Assembly: GCF_900106925.1 (NCBI RefSeq)
Contig: NZ_FNNZ01000007.1
Span: 157,426 to 221,425 of the forward strand
Source of the DNA: Thiocapsa roseopersicina
GTDB lineage: Bacteria; Pseudomonadota; Gammaproteobacteria; Chromatiales; Chromatiaceae
DNA: 64,000 nucleotides
Direction of reading: 5' to 3'
Shown piece by piece: positions 27,145 to 35,748 of this stretch. The notes below the pieces were generated by a model, which saw nothing but the letters and a program-made list of their open reading frames with translations, made no database searches and was not told where the DNA came from. Within the stretch, counting starts at the first letter, position 1, and each line of letters begins with the position of its first letter. The position numbers and the translations under genes are program-made.

Positions 27145-29404
27145 AGGCTTGCTCCAATACCGTCCCTTTCAGGTTGGCGCCACTGAGCATCACGCCGTCC
27201 AATCGTGTGTCGGCGAACGAAACCTCGTACAAATTCGCCCCCTCGAGACAGGCCCCTCCAAGATCGGAGCGTTCGAACGTTGCGCGCAAAAGGTTCGCGC
27301 AACGCATGCGCGCACCCCGAAGAAACGCATCATCAAAGGCAGCTGACTCCAGACGAGCTGCATCAAATACGGTGCCCTGCAGATGCCCACCGTCGAATCG
27401 CGCATCGCTCAAGACGGCACGCGTGAAATTTGCACCGTCTGCGCTTGAGTCGTCCCATATGGAGCCAGGCGCCCAGAGGTCGGTAAAGCGCCCGTTGGAG
27501 AAATCCGATCCATCGCCGGCATGCAGCCCTTGCGCGCGTGCCTGTACCAGAATGATGCCCTCTGCCTGGACCTCTTCCAGTTGCGCGGCCTCAAGGTCGG
27601 CTCCGGAGAAATCGGCCCCGAGCATGATGCTTGCCGTGAAGTCGGCCCGACTCAACCGAGCCCCTCGAAAAAGCGCTCCCGTCAGGTTCGATCTGGAGAA
27701 ATCCGTCCCGACCGCTGTACATCCGGAAAAGTCGATCGCACTGAGATCGAGCTGCGAGAGCGTTGCGTGATCCAAGGCTGTTCTACGGAACGTCGCGCCG
27801 GCGAGAGTTGCTTTGGTGAAATCGGAGTCGACCAACGAGGCCCCGTCCAGATTCGCGTCGCCAAGGTCCGCGCCCGACAAGGTCGCGTTGCTTAGGTTCG
27901 CCGACGTCAACCGCGCGCGGCACAAGCGGACCCTTCGCAACACCGCGCCACTCAAGTCCATCTCGGCAAGGTCGAGACCTGATAGGTCCAACCCGGACAG
28001 GTCCTTCCCGGCGAGACTGACTCCCAGTTTCCTCGCTGCTGCCACATCGGCGGATGACAGGGCGGTTCCCTCCGCCATCTCGGCCTCCATAGCCTCCATT
28101 TCCCGCTCCGCCTGTTCCGTCTCCGCAATGAAATGCTCCATCTCCTCCGCAATTGCAGGATCATGGACGGCGACTTCCGCCCGAAACCGAGCGTGATCGA
28201 AATCGGGTATCGAATGAGCAACCGAGACGCCCGCCTCGACAAAAGCCATCAGCGCCCTTTGGTGCTCGGCATCCCAATCGGCCTCGATACGCGCAAACTC
28301 CTCTTCCGCCTCATGCGCCTCTTCCTCCATCCGGGCAATCTCTTCTCGCCAGGGATCCGGCGGAGCGGAAGGCAACTCGATCTCGGGCTCCGCGCCGCGC
28401 AAGAGCTGCGCCAGGCGCACACGATACTGCTCGTGCGGTACGATAGGGACAGCCATCTCCTCGGCGGCGATCAAGACGTGCTCGATCTCCCGGAGTTTCA
28501 CGGACCGCGTCGAGGCGAGCCCTCTCCACACCAAGTTCATCTTCTCGGCCTGCATATCGATCTGAAGCGTGTCCAGATTCAGCTGTAACTCGTCGAGTTC
28601 AAGCGCGCCCGCAGCGCTTCGACGATTCACGAACAATCGCATGCGAAGCCCCGGCAAGCGACTCGTGTAGTGTGCATGAATTGGATGCAGGTTTGTGAGC
28701 GAAAGCGATTCATCGCCGCGTAGATAGCCATTGACTTGCTGGTCTTCAGGTGCCGCATTGAAGAACGCCCAATCAAGGTTTTCGGGGTACGACACTCGAT
28801 CGACTCCGGGCGCGCGTAGACCCCATGTTCCAAACTTTAGGCTCCGTGGCACCCACGACTCGGAAAGAGGTCCAAAGCCAGCCGGGCGCGGTCTCTGGTG
28901 TCGTCGTTCGACCAGTTCGCCGGGATACTCGACATTCGGAAGTTCGTCGGAAACCAAACCCTTGCCCACGGGGTTCGGCCGATGACCGGGTCCCCCGTAG
29001 GCATTCTCGTATATCAGCGGAATACTGAGGAACGCATCAGGGTCCATTTTCGACCAGCGTCGAGGTCCAATGACAAGCAAGGTTTTTGAGATGTCGCCGA
29101 CGCAAAGAGTCGTGTCACAGACGGTCACCGCGCGACCCTCGGGCGCATAGGCGACCCCGGAAAGCAGAATATCGGCCCGATGTTTGAAAGGAACAAAGTC
29201 TGAAGCGTAGCGCGGGCTCTGCGCGTCCTCGCCCTCGTAGCCGACTTCCCCGATCAGGGTATCCGGCTCTTCCAAAGCCAAGACCGCCTCCCCGTTTCGT
29301 AGTAGGAATGTCCCCTTGACGATGAACGACGTCTGATACGTGAACGCATCTTTCTTCCAAACGGTCCAACCAAACGAAACCGGCGTGTCGCAAAAAACAT
29401 GCAT
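27134..29404 (-). CDS. DUF2169 T6SS adaptor fused to pentapeptide repeats
   Basis: A 756-residue protein. The ATG at 29404 directly precedes HVFCDTPVSFGWTVWKKD, the start of the DUF2169 family; the longer frame to 29524 has no support. DUF2169 occupies about residues 1-300 (TFLLRNGEAVLALEEPDTL, YENAYGGPGHRPNPVGKGL). A Glu-rich helical region follows (about 345-450). From about 480 to the end are pentapeptide repeats (GLDLSGLDLAEMDLSGAVL). DUF2169 proteins are known T6SS adaptors that load cargo onto VgrG or PAAR. The next gene is a second pentapeptide protein, which could be the partner loaded here. It lies 29 bases after vgrG. Confidence 0.87.
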   Translation of the reverse strand: MHVFCDTPVSFGWTVWKKDAFTYQTSFIVKGTFLLRNGEAVLALEEPDTLIGEVGYEGEDAQSPRYASDFVPFKHRADILLSGVAYAPEGRAVTVCDTTLCVGDISKTLLVIGPRRWSKMDPDAFLSIPLIYENAYGGPGHRPNPVGKGLVSDELPNVEYPGELVERRHQRPRPAGFGPLSESWVPRSLKFGTWGLRAPGVDRVSYPENLDWAFFNAAPEDQQVNGYLRGDESLSLTNLHPIHAHYTSRLPGLRMRLFVNRRSAAGALELDELQLNLDTLQIDMQAEKMNLVWRGLASTRSVKLREIEHVLIAAEEMAVPIVPHEQYRVRLAQLLRGAEPEIELPSAPPDPWREEIARMEEEAHEAEEEFARIEADWDAEHQRALMAFVEAGVSVAHSIPDFDHARFRAEVAVHDPAIAEEMEHFIAETEQAEREMEAMEAEMAEGTALSSADVAAARKLGVSLAGKDLSGLDLSGLDLAEMDLSGAVLRRVRLCRARLTSANLSNATLSGADLGDANLDGASLVDSDFTKATLAGATFRRTALDHATLSQLDLSAIDFSGCTAVGTDFSRSNLTGALFRGARLSRADFTASIMLGADFSGADLEAAQLEEVQAEGIILVQARAQGLHAGDGSDFSNGRFTDLWAPGSIWDDSSADGANFTRAVLSDARFDGGHLQGTVFDAARLESAAFDDAFLRGARMRCANLLRATFERSDLGGACLEGANLYEVSFADTRLDGVMLSGANLKGTVLEQAYEG

Positions 29405-29433
29405 AGGACTCTCCGACTCACCGAGAACCACGT

Positions 29434-31683
29434 TTATTTGATCACAAGGGTTCCGTCCTTTACATTCATCTTCGCGTTGATCTTGGCATTGGATGCCTTG
29501 ACCTTCCAATCGTCGGCCTTGCACATCATCGTCTCATACTCTTCGAACGCCTCGGTCGCACTAATCTTGTGTACGCCCCCCTTGAAATCCATGTCCCCGC
29601 CGGCGTCCAGATAAATATCCTGTGCCTTCGTATATGCCTTTCCCTCGCATTCGGTTCTCCACGTGGCCATCTTCTGGGCAACAACGCCTTTGACGCTGTA
29701 ATAGGCCTTGCCGAGGTTGTGTATGAGGAAAGGCGCCTTGTCGGCTTGCTTACTCTTGCCCAATTTCATCTCCGTACCCCAGTGGCCTTTGACCACGCTT
29801 CCCTTGACGTACTCGGATTTCCGCCCGCCGATGACCTTGTTCTCCCAACCGAATATGGCTTCGCCCTTGTGCGGACTGATAAGCTTCGTTACCGAGCCCA
29901 AAATGGTCTTATGCTGTGCTCCAACGAAGACCTCCGTCACATCGGCACCGACCTTGATCTTCGTGCTGCCGACGATATCCGCCTCCCAGTTACCCTGAAA
30001 CCGTTCAATGAGATCGCTCAGACTGCTCGCTTCGATACTCTTGCCCAAGACAATTTTCGATTCATGGGACGGGGAATGAATAGTGATGGTTCCGGCAACG
30101 GCATCCAGGATGACTTCATTGCCGTACTTATCCCTAAGCTCGATTTTCTCGTTCCCGCTCGAACCGTCCATCAGGAGCTCGTTACCGCAGGATTGCTGAG
30201 TATGAATGAACTGCTTGCCCTCAGTGCCTTCCATGATTGTCTCGTTGCCTCCGTGATCCCGCCAGACACTCTGCGTCTGGTGCTCGGGCAGTTTCTCGGG
30301 CGGCATGTTGTCCTGGTTGTAGACACGCCCGGTGACAATAGGCTGATCCGGGTCTCCTTCCAGAAAATTGATCAGCACTTCCTGGCCGATGTGCGGCATA
30401 TACGTCCCGCCCCAGGTCTTCCCTGCCCAGTTCTGGGAGACGCGCACCCAACAGGAGCTGTTCTCGTTCGATACGCTATAGCGGTCCCAGTGAAACTGAA
30501 CCTTTACACGACCGTACTTATCTGTCCAAATGCGTTCGCCTTCCTTGCCGACCACCGTTGCAGTCTGAATCCCTTGAACGACCGGCTTCGCGGTTACCCG
30601 CGCCGGGCGAAACGGGGTTTGCGCATCGATTGCGGTGATTCGGCATTGAACGATAGGATCCTCGGGCATTTCGGCCGCGGAACCAAACGGATCTGACCTC
30701 AACACGTAGTCCGTCGACAGGATCAGATATTCCCGATTTTGGTCTTCCCTCCGGTACCCCGTCAGCGTGAAGAGGGCCCCGGATGCCAATCCTCGGACGT
30801 TCCCCCCTGCATTGACTCCTTCATAGTCGACCTGTAGCTCTTCAAGGCGGATCCGCGCATAGTTTTCCCCGTCGGCGTTCGACCTGTAGCTTCCCGGGAA
30901 GTCATAACGCTCGAGATCTGCAAAGGCATGATCCTTCGGACTGGCACGTTTGGCCAGAAGGTTCTTCTTCGGCGCGGTGAAGTCGTAGTCCGTGTGGGCA
31001 AAAGCGCCTGCGCACACGGTGCTGACGATCGCCCAATCACTCAGATGCTCCCGCTCGCGCAGTGACGTTTCGTCCGGCGGGAAATACGGAATCTCCTCGT
31101 AACCCTCAACGACCTTGTGAGCACTGTAGCTGTCGGCCAGGACCAGCGTGTGTTTGCCGTCTTCATGCCTGAAGTAGTAGTAGATACCCTCCTGCTCCAT
31201 CAACCGAGTGACAAAGTCCAGGCAGGTCTCTCGGTACTGCACACAATAGTTCCAGGTTCGATAGGATCCGGAGAGGTGCTCCTCGAAGTCTGTGAATCCA
31301 TGCTCGCGGAAGATACCTTTGATGATGTCGGGAACCGCCTGTTCCTGAAAGATTCTGCAATCGGAGGTTCGGGAGAGAAGCCACAGCCAAGGGACGAGGG
31401 TCGCGCGGTAAAGCCCATTCGCGCCATCGAAACCAACGTGAGAAAAACGGCTGATATGGCCGTTGAAAAAGCGCTTTCCGCCGCGAGGCAGGCGTAAACT
31501 GATAGTCGCTGTCTTCCCGAGTAGGTCACCGGGAAGAATATCGACATCTTCGCTGACCAGATCCAGTTCATAGGCGAATGGAGCACCGAGACGCTCCGCA
31601 CCCGTCACACCACGAAGCAGCAGCACGTCCTCGCCGAGTGGCGTGCTCACCGAAATAGCGCGATGGCTTTGACTCAGAGGCAT
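29434..31683 (-). CDS. vgrG: T6SS spike protein VgrG (TssI)
   Basis: The trimeric spike that sits on the Hcp tube. Of 749 residues, about 1-380 match the gp27-like base (LGAPFAYELDLVSEDVDI, FTDFEEHLSGSYRTWNYCVQ, RLMEQEGIYYYF). Residues 380-520 form the gp5-like OB and needle (GRVKVQFHWDR, NSSCWVRVSQNWAGKTWGG, EVLINFLEGDPDQPIVTGRV), and a beta-helical needle follows. The last 170 residues are a lysine-rich extension (GRKSEYVKGSVVKGHWGTE) without a recognised toxin fold. The cassette downstream (DUF2169, pentapeptide, DUF3540, PAAR-like) shows this VgrG works with adaptor-loaded partners. Confidence 0.95.
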   Translation of the reverse strand: MPLSQSHRAISVSTPLGEDVLLLRGVTGAERLGAPFAYELDLVSEDVDILPGDLLGKTATISLRLPRGGKRFFNGHISRFSHVGFDGANGLYRATLVPWLWLLSRTSDCRIFQEQAVPDIIKGIFREHGFTDFEEHLSGSYRTWNYCVQYRETCLDFVTRLMEQEGIYYYFRHEDGKHTLVLADSYSAHKVVEGYEEIPYFPPDETSLREREHLSDWAIVSTVCAGAFAHTDYDFTAPKKNLLAKRASPKDHAFADLERYDFPGSYRSNADGENYARIRLEELQVDYEGVNAGGNVRGLASGALFTLTGYRREDQNREYLILSTDYVLRSDPFGSAAEMPEDPIVQCRITAIDAQTPFRPARVTAKPVVQGIQTATVVGKEGERIWTDKYGRVKVQFHWDRYSVSNENSSCWVRVSQNWAGKTWGGTYMPHIGQEVLINFLEGDPDQPIVTGRVYNQDNMPPEKLPEHQTQSVWRDHGGNETIMEGTEGKQFIHTQQSCGNELLMDGSSGNEKIELRDKYGNEVILDAVAGTITIHSPSHESKIVLGKSIEASSLSDLIERFQGNWEADIVGSTKIKVGADVTEVFVGAQHKTILGSVTKLISPHKGEAIFGWENKVIGGRKSEYVKGSVVKGHWGTEMKLGKSKQADKAPFLIHNLGKAYYSVKGVVAQKMATWRTECEGKAYTKAQDIYLDAGGDMDFKGGVHKISATEAFEEYETMMCKADDWKVKASNAKINAKMNVKDGTLVIK

Positions 31684-31709
31684 TGCAGAATCTCGATTGA
31701 AGTGTTACC

Positions 31710-31720
31710 CGAGTATAGTC
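31710..31720 (-). promoter_or_regulatory. Candidate vgrG promoter -10 element (GACTATACTCG)
   Basis: Read on the minus strand this is GACTATACTCG, containing TATACT, about 27 bases before the vgrG start codon. The identical 11-mer lies upstream of tagH at 15722-15732. A promoter here would let the spike cassette be expressed independently of clpV upstream. No convincing -35 box could be fixed. Confidence 0.4.
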
Positions 31721-31765
31721 AAGCCGAGCCTTTCCGCCAGATCACCACGGCGGGCTAGCAACTGA

Positions 31766-34573
31766 TCACTCGAACGCGTAGCCGAACCCGAAATCGTCGA
31801 CCCCGATCGAGACCCGCGTAAGCCCTTGGCCATCGAGTGTACGATTGAGCAGCTCACGACTGATGGCCGGCAGCACCGTATTGGTGAGGATGGCGTCCAC
31901 TACGCGCGCACCGCTCTCGACCTCGGCGCAGCGCCGGGCGATCAAATCGATGACGGCCTCGTCGTAGGTCAGCGCGGCACGATGGTTCTCTGCGATCCGC
32001 CGAACGATGCGGCCCAGCTGCAACCGGATGATGGCGCCCAGCATCTCGTCGCTCAGCGGATAGTAAGGGATGGCGACGAGTCGCCCGAGCAGCGCGGGCG
32101 GGAAGACCTTGAGCAGTGGCTGACGCAGGGCGCTGGCGATCCCCTCGACATCGGGCATCAGCTCGGGATCCTTGCACAGCGACATGATCAGATCCGTGCC
32201 GACGTTGGTCGTCAGCAGGATCAGGGTATTGCGAAAGTCGATGTAGCGTCCCTCGGCATCCTCCATCCAGCCCTTGTCGAAGACCTGGAAGAAGATCTCG
32301 TGCACGTCGGGGTGGGCCTTCTCGACCTCGTCGAGCAGGACCACGCTGTAGGGCTTGCGCCGCACGGCCTCGGTGAGGATGCCGCCCTCGCCGTAGCCGA
32401 CATAGCCGGGGGGCGCACCCTTGAGCGTGGAGACCGTATGGGCCTCCTGGAACTCGCTCATGTTGATCGTGATGATGTTCTGCTCGCCGCCGTAAAGGGC
32501 CTCGGCGAGGGCGAGGCCGGTCTCGGTCTTGCCGACACCGGAGGGACCGGCGAGCAGGAAGACCCCGATCGGCTTGCTCGGGTTGTCGAGACGCGCGCGC
32601 GAGGTCTGGATCCGCTTGGCGATCATCTCGAGCGCATGGCGTTGGCCGATGACACGTTTGTTGAGCGTGTCCGCCAGGTTCAGGACGGCCGTCACCTCAT
32701 CCTTGACCATGCGTCCGACCGGGATGCCGGTCCAATCGGCGACGACCGAGGCGACGGCCTGAGCGTCGACGCTCGGGAGGATTAGGGGACGTTCCCCTTG
32801 GAGGCTCTGCAACTCGGCTTGGAGCGCGCGCAGCCGCTCCAATGCGGACGTGCGCTCGGCGTCCGACAGCGTTGGCGAGACCGCCGAAGACGCCGATCCC
32901 GGATCGGAAGACGGCTCCGGCGTCGACGAATCGGCGTCGTTCGGATCTCGATCCGCCGGCGCCGGCGCAACCGCCTCTGCGGCCTGTTCCAACGGACTGC
33001 CTGTCCCTTCGACCGGTGCCTGATGGCCGCGCAGCACGGCGCGCAGATCGAGGATCTCGTGGACCAGCGCCTTCTCGGCCTCCCAACGGCCGCGAAGCCC
33101 CTCCAGGCGCTCGCGCTCCTCGGCCACCGCCTCCCCTGCCGCGCGTGCCCGCTCCTGCGTATCGACACCCACCGCCGTCTCGCGATCGATGATCGCCAGC
33201 TCCGTCTCGAGCCCCTCGATCCGGCGTCGGCAGTCCTCCACCTCGGCCGGCTCGGCCGCCTGACTGATGGCAACTCGGGCACAGGCGGTATCGAGCAGGC
33301 TGACGGCCTTGTCGGGCAATTGACGCGCGGGGATATAGCGATGGGAGAGTCGGACCGCACTCTCCAGACCCTCGTCGAGCAGCTGCACCTGGTGATGCTT
33401 CTCCAGGGTTGAGGCGATGCCGCGGACCATGAGTATCGCCTTCTCCTCGCTCGGCTCGTCGATGGCGACGACCTGGAAGCGGCGGGTCAGGGCCGGATCC
33501 TTCTCGATGTATTTCTTGTACTCGCTCCAGGTCGTCGCCGCGACCGTGCGCAACGTGCCTCGGGCGAGCGCCGGTTTGAGCAGGTTGGCAGCGTCGCCGG
33601 TGCCGGCGGTCCCGCCGGCGCCGATCAGCGTGTGGGCCTCGTCGATGAAGAGGATGATCGGCTTCGGGGACGCCTGCACCTCTTCGATGACCTGACGCAG
33701 CCGATTCTCGAACTCGCCCTTCATGCTCGCGCCGGCCTGCAGCAGGCCCACGTCCAGGGTCCGCAGGCTGACCTCCTTGAGCGGTGGCGGCACCTCGCCC
33801 GAGGCCAGCCGCAAGGCGAAGCCTTCGACGACCGCCGTCTTGCCCACGCCGGCCTCGCCGGTCAGGATGGGGTTGTTCTGGCGCCGACGCATGAGGATGT
33901 CGATCATCTGGCGGATCTCCTCGTCACGCCCGACGATAGGATCCAGCTCGCCGTTACGGGCGTGCTCGGTCAGGTCGATGGAAAACTGCTTGAGCGCCTC
34001 CTGCTTGCCCATCTGGGCCGGGGCCATGGCCCCGCTCGCCTCTCCCGGCGCTGCGCCGCCGCCGACCTGAAAGCCGTCGCTTGCGCTCAGGCGATCCTCG
34101 GGCGAGCCCGAGACGATCTCGGCAAAGCGGTCGGTCAGGGTATCCGTGACGATCTTGTCGAACTGGCGCGAGATCCCGAGCAGGGCGCTGCGCAGACCGC
34201 GGGTCTTGAGCATCCCGACCAGGAGATGGCCGGTACGCACCTGCGACTCGCCGAACATCAGGGTCCCGTAGGTCCAGCCCCGCTCGACGGCCTCTTCGAC
34301 GTCGGAGGACAGATCCGAAATGGAGCGCGAGCCGCGCGGGAGTCGATCCAAAGATTCGGTAAAGTCGCGCGCCAATCCGGCCGGATCCAGGTCGAACTGC
34401 CGGATGATCCGATGCAGGTCCGAGTCCTGATTCTGGAGGATCTGATTGAGCCAGTGCACCAGCTCCACGTAGGGATTGCCGCGCATCTTGCAGAAGACGG
34501 TGGCACTTTCGATCGCCTTGTAGGCCAGCGGATTGAGCTTGCCGAAGAGGGCGGTGCGGCTGATCTCGGTCAT
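31766..34573 (-). CDS. clpV: T6SS sheath-recycling AAA+ ATPase ClpV (TssH)
   Basis: ClpV disassembles the contracted TssBC sheath. The start at 34573 (MTEISRTALFGKLNPLAYKA) overlaps the tssG stop as ATGA and fits the family; the longer frame to 34969 runs into tssG. The 935 residues carry the N-domain, a first Walker A GEAGVGKTAVVEG, IILFIDEAHTLIGAGG, a middle-domain coiled coil, a second Walker A GPSGVGKTETGLAL and VVLLDEVEKAHPDV. A Ser/Pro/Asp-rich insertion near residues 540-590 is not usual for ClpV. TagJ, present upstream, is a known partner that links sheath and ClpV. Confidence 0.95.
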   Translation of the reverse strand: MTEISRTALFGKLNPLAYKAIESATVFCKMRGNPYVELVHWLNQILQNQDSDLHRIIRQFDLDPAGLARDFTESLDRLPRGSRSISDLSSDVEEAVERGWTYGTLMFGESQVRTGHLLVGMLKTRGLRSALLGISRQFDKIVTDTLTDRFAEIVSGSPEDRLSASDGFQVGGGAAPGEASGAMAPAQMGKQEALKQFSIDLTEHARNGELDPIVGRDEEIRQMIDILMRRRQNNPILTGEAGVGKTAVVEGFALRLASGEVPPPLKEVSLRTLDVGLLQAGASMKGEFENRLRQVIEEVQASPKPIILFIDEAHTLIGAGGTAGTGDAANLLKPALARGTLRTVAATTWSEYKKYIEKDPALTRRFQVVAIDEPSEEKAILMVRGIASTLEKHHQVQLLDEGLESAVRLSHRYIPARQLPDKAVSLLDTACARVAISQAAEPAEVEDCRRRIEGLETELAIIDRETAVGVDTQERARAAGEAVAEERERLEGLRGRWEAEKALVHEILDLRAVLRGHQAPVEGTGSPLEQAAEAVAPAPADRDPNDADSSTPEPSSDPGSASSAVSPTLSDAERTSALERLRALQAELQSLQGERPLILPSVDAQAVASVVADWTGIPVGRMVKDEVTAVLNLADTLNKRVIGQRHALEMIAKRIQTSRARLDNPSKPIGVFLLAGPSGVGKTETGLALAEALYGGEQNIITINMSEFQEAHTVSTLKGAPPGYVGYGEGGILTEAVRRKPYSVVLLDEVEKAHPDVHEIFFQVFDKGWMEDAEGRYIDFRNTLILLTTNVGTDLIMSLCKDPELMPDVEGIASALRQPLLKVFPPALLGRLVAIPYYPLSDEMLGAIIRLQLGRIVRRIAENHRAALTYDEAVIDLIARRCAEVESGARVVDAILTNTVLPAISRELLNRTLDGQGLTRVSIGVDDFGFGYAFE

Positions 34574-35748
34574 CGTGTGCTCCTCGTCGTATCGAGCCGC
34601 TTGTGCGGATCGAGCTTCAAATCGTCTCCGTCGCGACCCAAGGGGCCGCTCGCGAGCCAGGTCGTCCAACCCAGCTGCCCGCCACTGCCTAGACGCAGCG
34701 GCGGCACCTCGGCAGCCGCGAGCACCGGGTTCAGATCCCAATCGAGCTGATCCCCGACATAGTTCCGCACCAGCGCCTTGATCCGCTGCAGGGTCTCCCC
34801 GCCGGGCAGCAGCCGAAGATAATCGGCCAAGCCGACCGGACCGATCGACACGCGAAACTTCGATTGGTGATCCCACACCCGCCCGCCGAGCGTCGTGGTA
34901 AGTCCCAAGGCCCCCGTGCCGGGCGACTCGCCGAGGCGCAACAGGCAATCGGGAGGCAGCACCAGCCAATGCCCGATAAATTCCTCGATCCGCACCGGCA
35001 GCCGCAGAAACTCGGCCAACATGGCACGCAGCCCGTCCGGATGGCGCGTCTGGCAGGACAGGTGCCCGGCGAAATGACGCTTGGCCAGATCCGGCATGGC
35101 ATCGCGGCCCTGATAGGCAGGCATGCCGGTCCCGGCCAGTGCGCCGAGATAGGTCCCGAAACGATCCTGCGTCGGGCGGTCGAAGCTGACGGCCGGCTGG
35201 GCCTGGGCCCAGCCGCGATAGAAGAGCGTCAGCATCCGATGGTGAAAGAGATCGAGAAACCGCGCGAAGGTTGGATCCGAGGCGTTGCGTTGCCGCTCGC
35301 GCGCGTACTCGGTGAGATGCAGCGGCAGCGGACCGTTGGGGCCAAGCAGGCCAAAGAAGTAGACCAGGAGCCGCGGCGGCCGTCCGGACGCGGGCCGAAC
35401 CAAGGCGGCGAGCTCGGCCGGCGCGAAGATCATCGAAGGCTGCTGGCCCAGTCGGATCGGATCCTCGACGGGCCGGGCCGAGGCGCCGATCCTCGGGCGC
35501 TCGGGCTGCAGGGCTTCGAGCCGGCGCAGTGTCTGATAAAACCCGAAGCGCCAGGGTGCGGCCGCCAGCTCGCCGAGTAGGGTCTGCTTGCCGCGGTCGG
35601 AAGCGCGCGCCCTGTCGGGCAGCGCCCGGTTCTGCGTCGCCTGTGACTCGGGTCGAGCACTCTGCTCCGGTTGCGCAAGATCACCCGGAGCAAGGCCAAA
35701 TGCAGGCGCCGTCACAGGATCGGTCTGCGGCCGATCGTCGCTGGCCAT
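34570..35748 (-). CDS. tssG: T6SS baseplate protein TssG
   Basis: A 392-residue baseplate wedge protein. The start at 35748 (MASDDRPQTDP) lies inside the end of tssF, an overlap of 37 bases in a different frame; the family region begins later at APWRFGFYQTLRRLEAL. Supporting blocks are DPIRLGQQPSMIFAPAEL, VYFFGLLGPNGPLPLHLTEY, FLDLFHHRMLTLFYRGWA and RLGESPGTGALGLTTTLGGR. The N-terminal 60 residues are a poorly conserved Pro/Gln-rich stretch, so a later start is possible. Confidence 0.92.
   Translation of the reverse strand: MASDDRPQTDPVTAPAFGLAPGDLAQPEQSARPESQATQNRALPDRARASDRGKQTLLGELAAAPWRFGFYQTLRRLEALQPERPRIGASARPVEDPIRLGQQPSMIFAPAELAALVRPASGRPPRLLVYFFGLLGPNGPLPLHLTEYARERQRNASDPTFARFLDLFHHRMLTLFYRGWAQAQPAVSFDRPTQDRFGTYLGALAGTGMPAYQGRDAMPDLAKRHFAGHLSCQTRHPDGLRAMLAEFLRLPVRIEEFIGHWLVLPPDCLLRLGESPGTGALGLTTTLGGRVWDHQSKFRVSIGPVGLADYLRLLPGGETLQRIKALVRNYVGDQLDWDLNPVLAAAEVPPLRLGSGGQLGWTTWLASGPLGRDGDDLKLDPHKRLDTTRSTR

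Noticed and set aside
25201..29404. Pentapeptide genes as quinolone-resistance (Qnr) determinants
   Set aside because: They are embedded in a VgrG-DUF2169-PAAR cassette and are much longer than Qnr proteins; a T6SS role is better supported.
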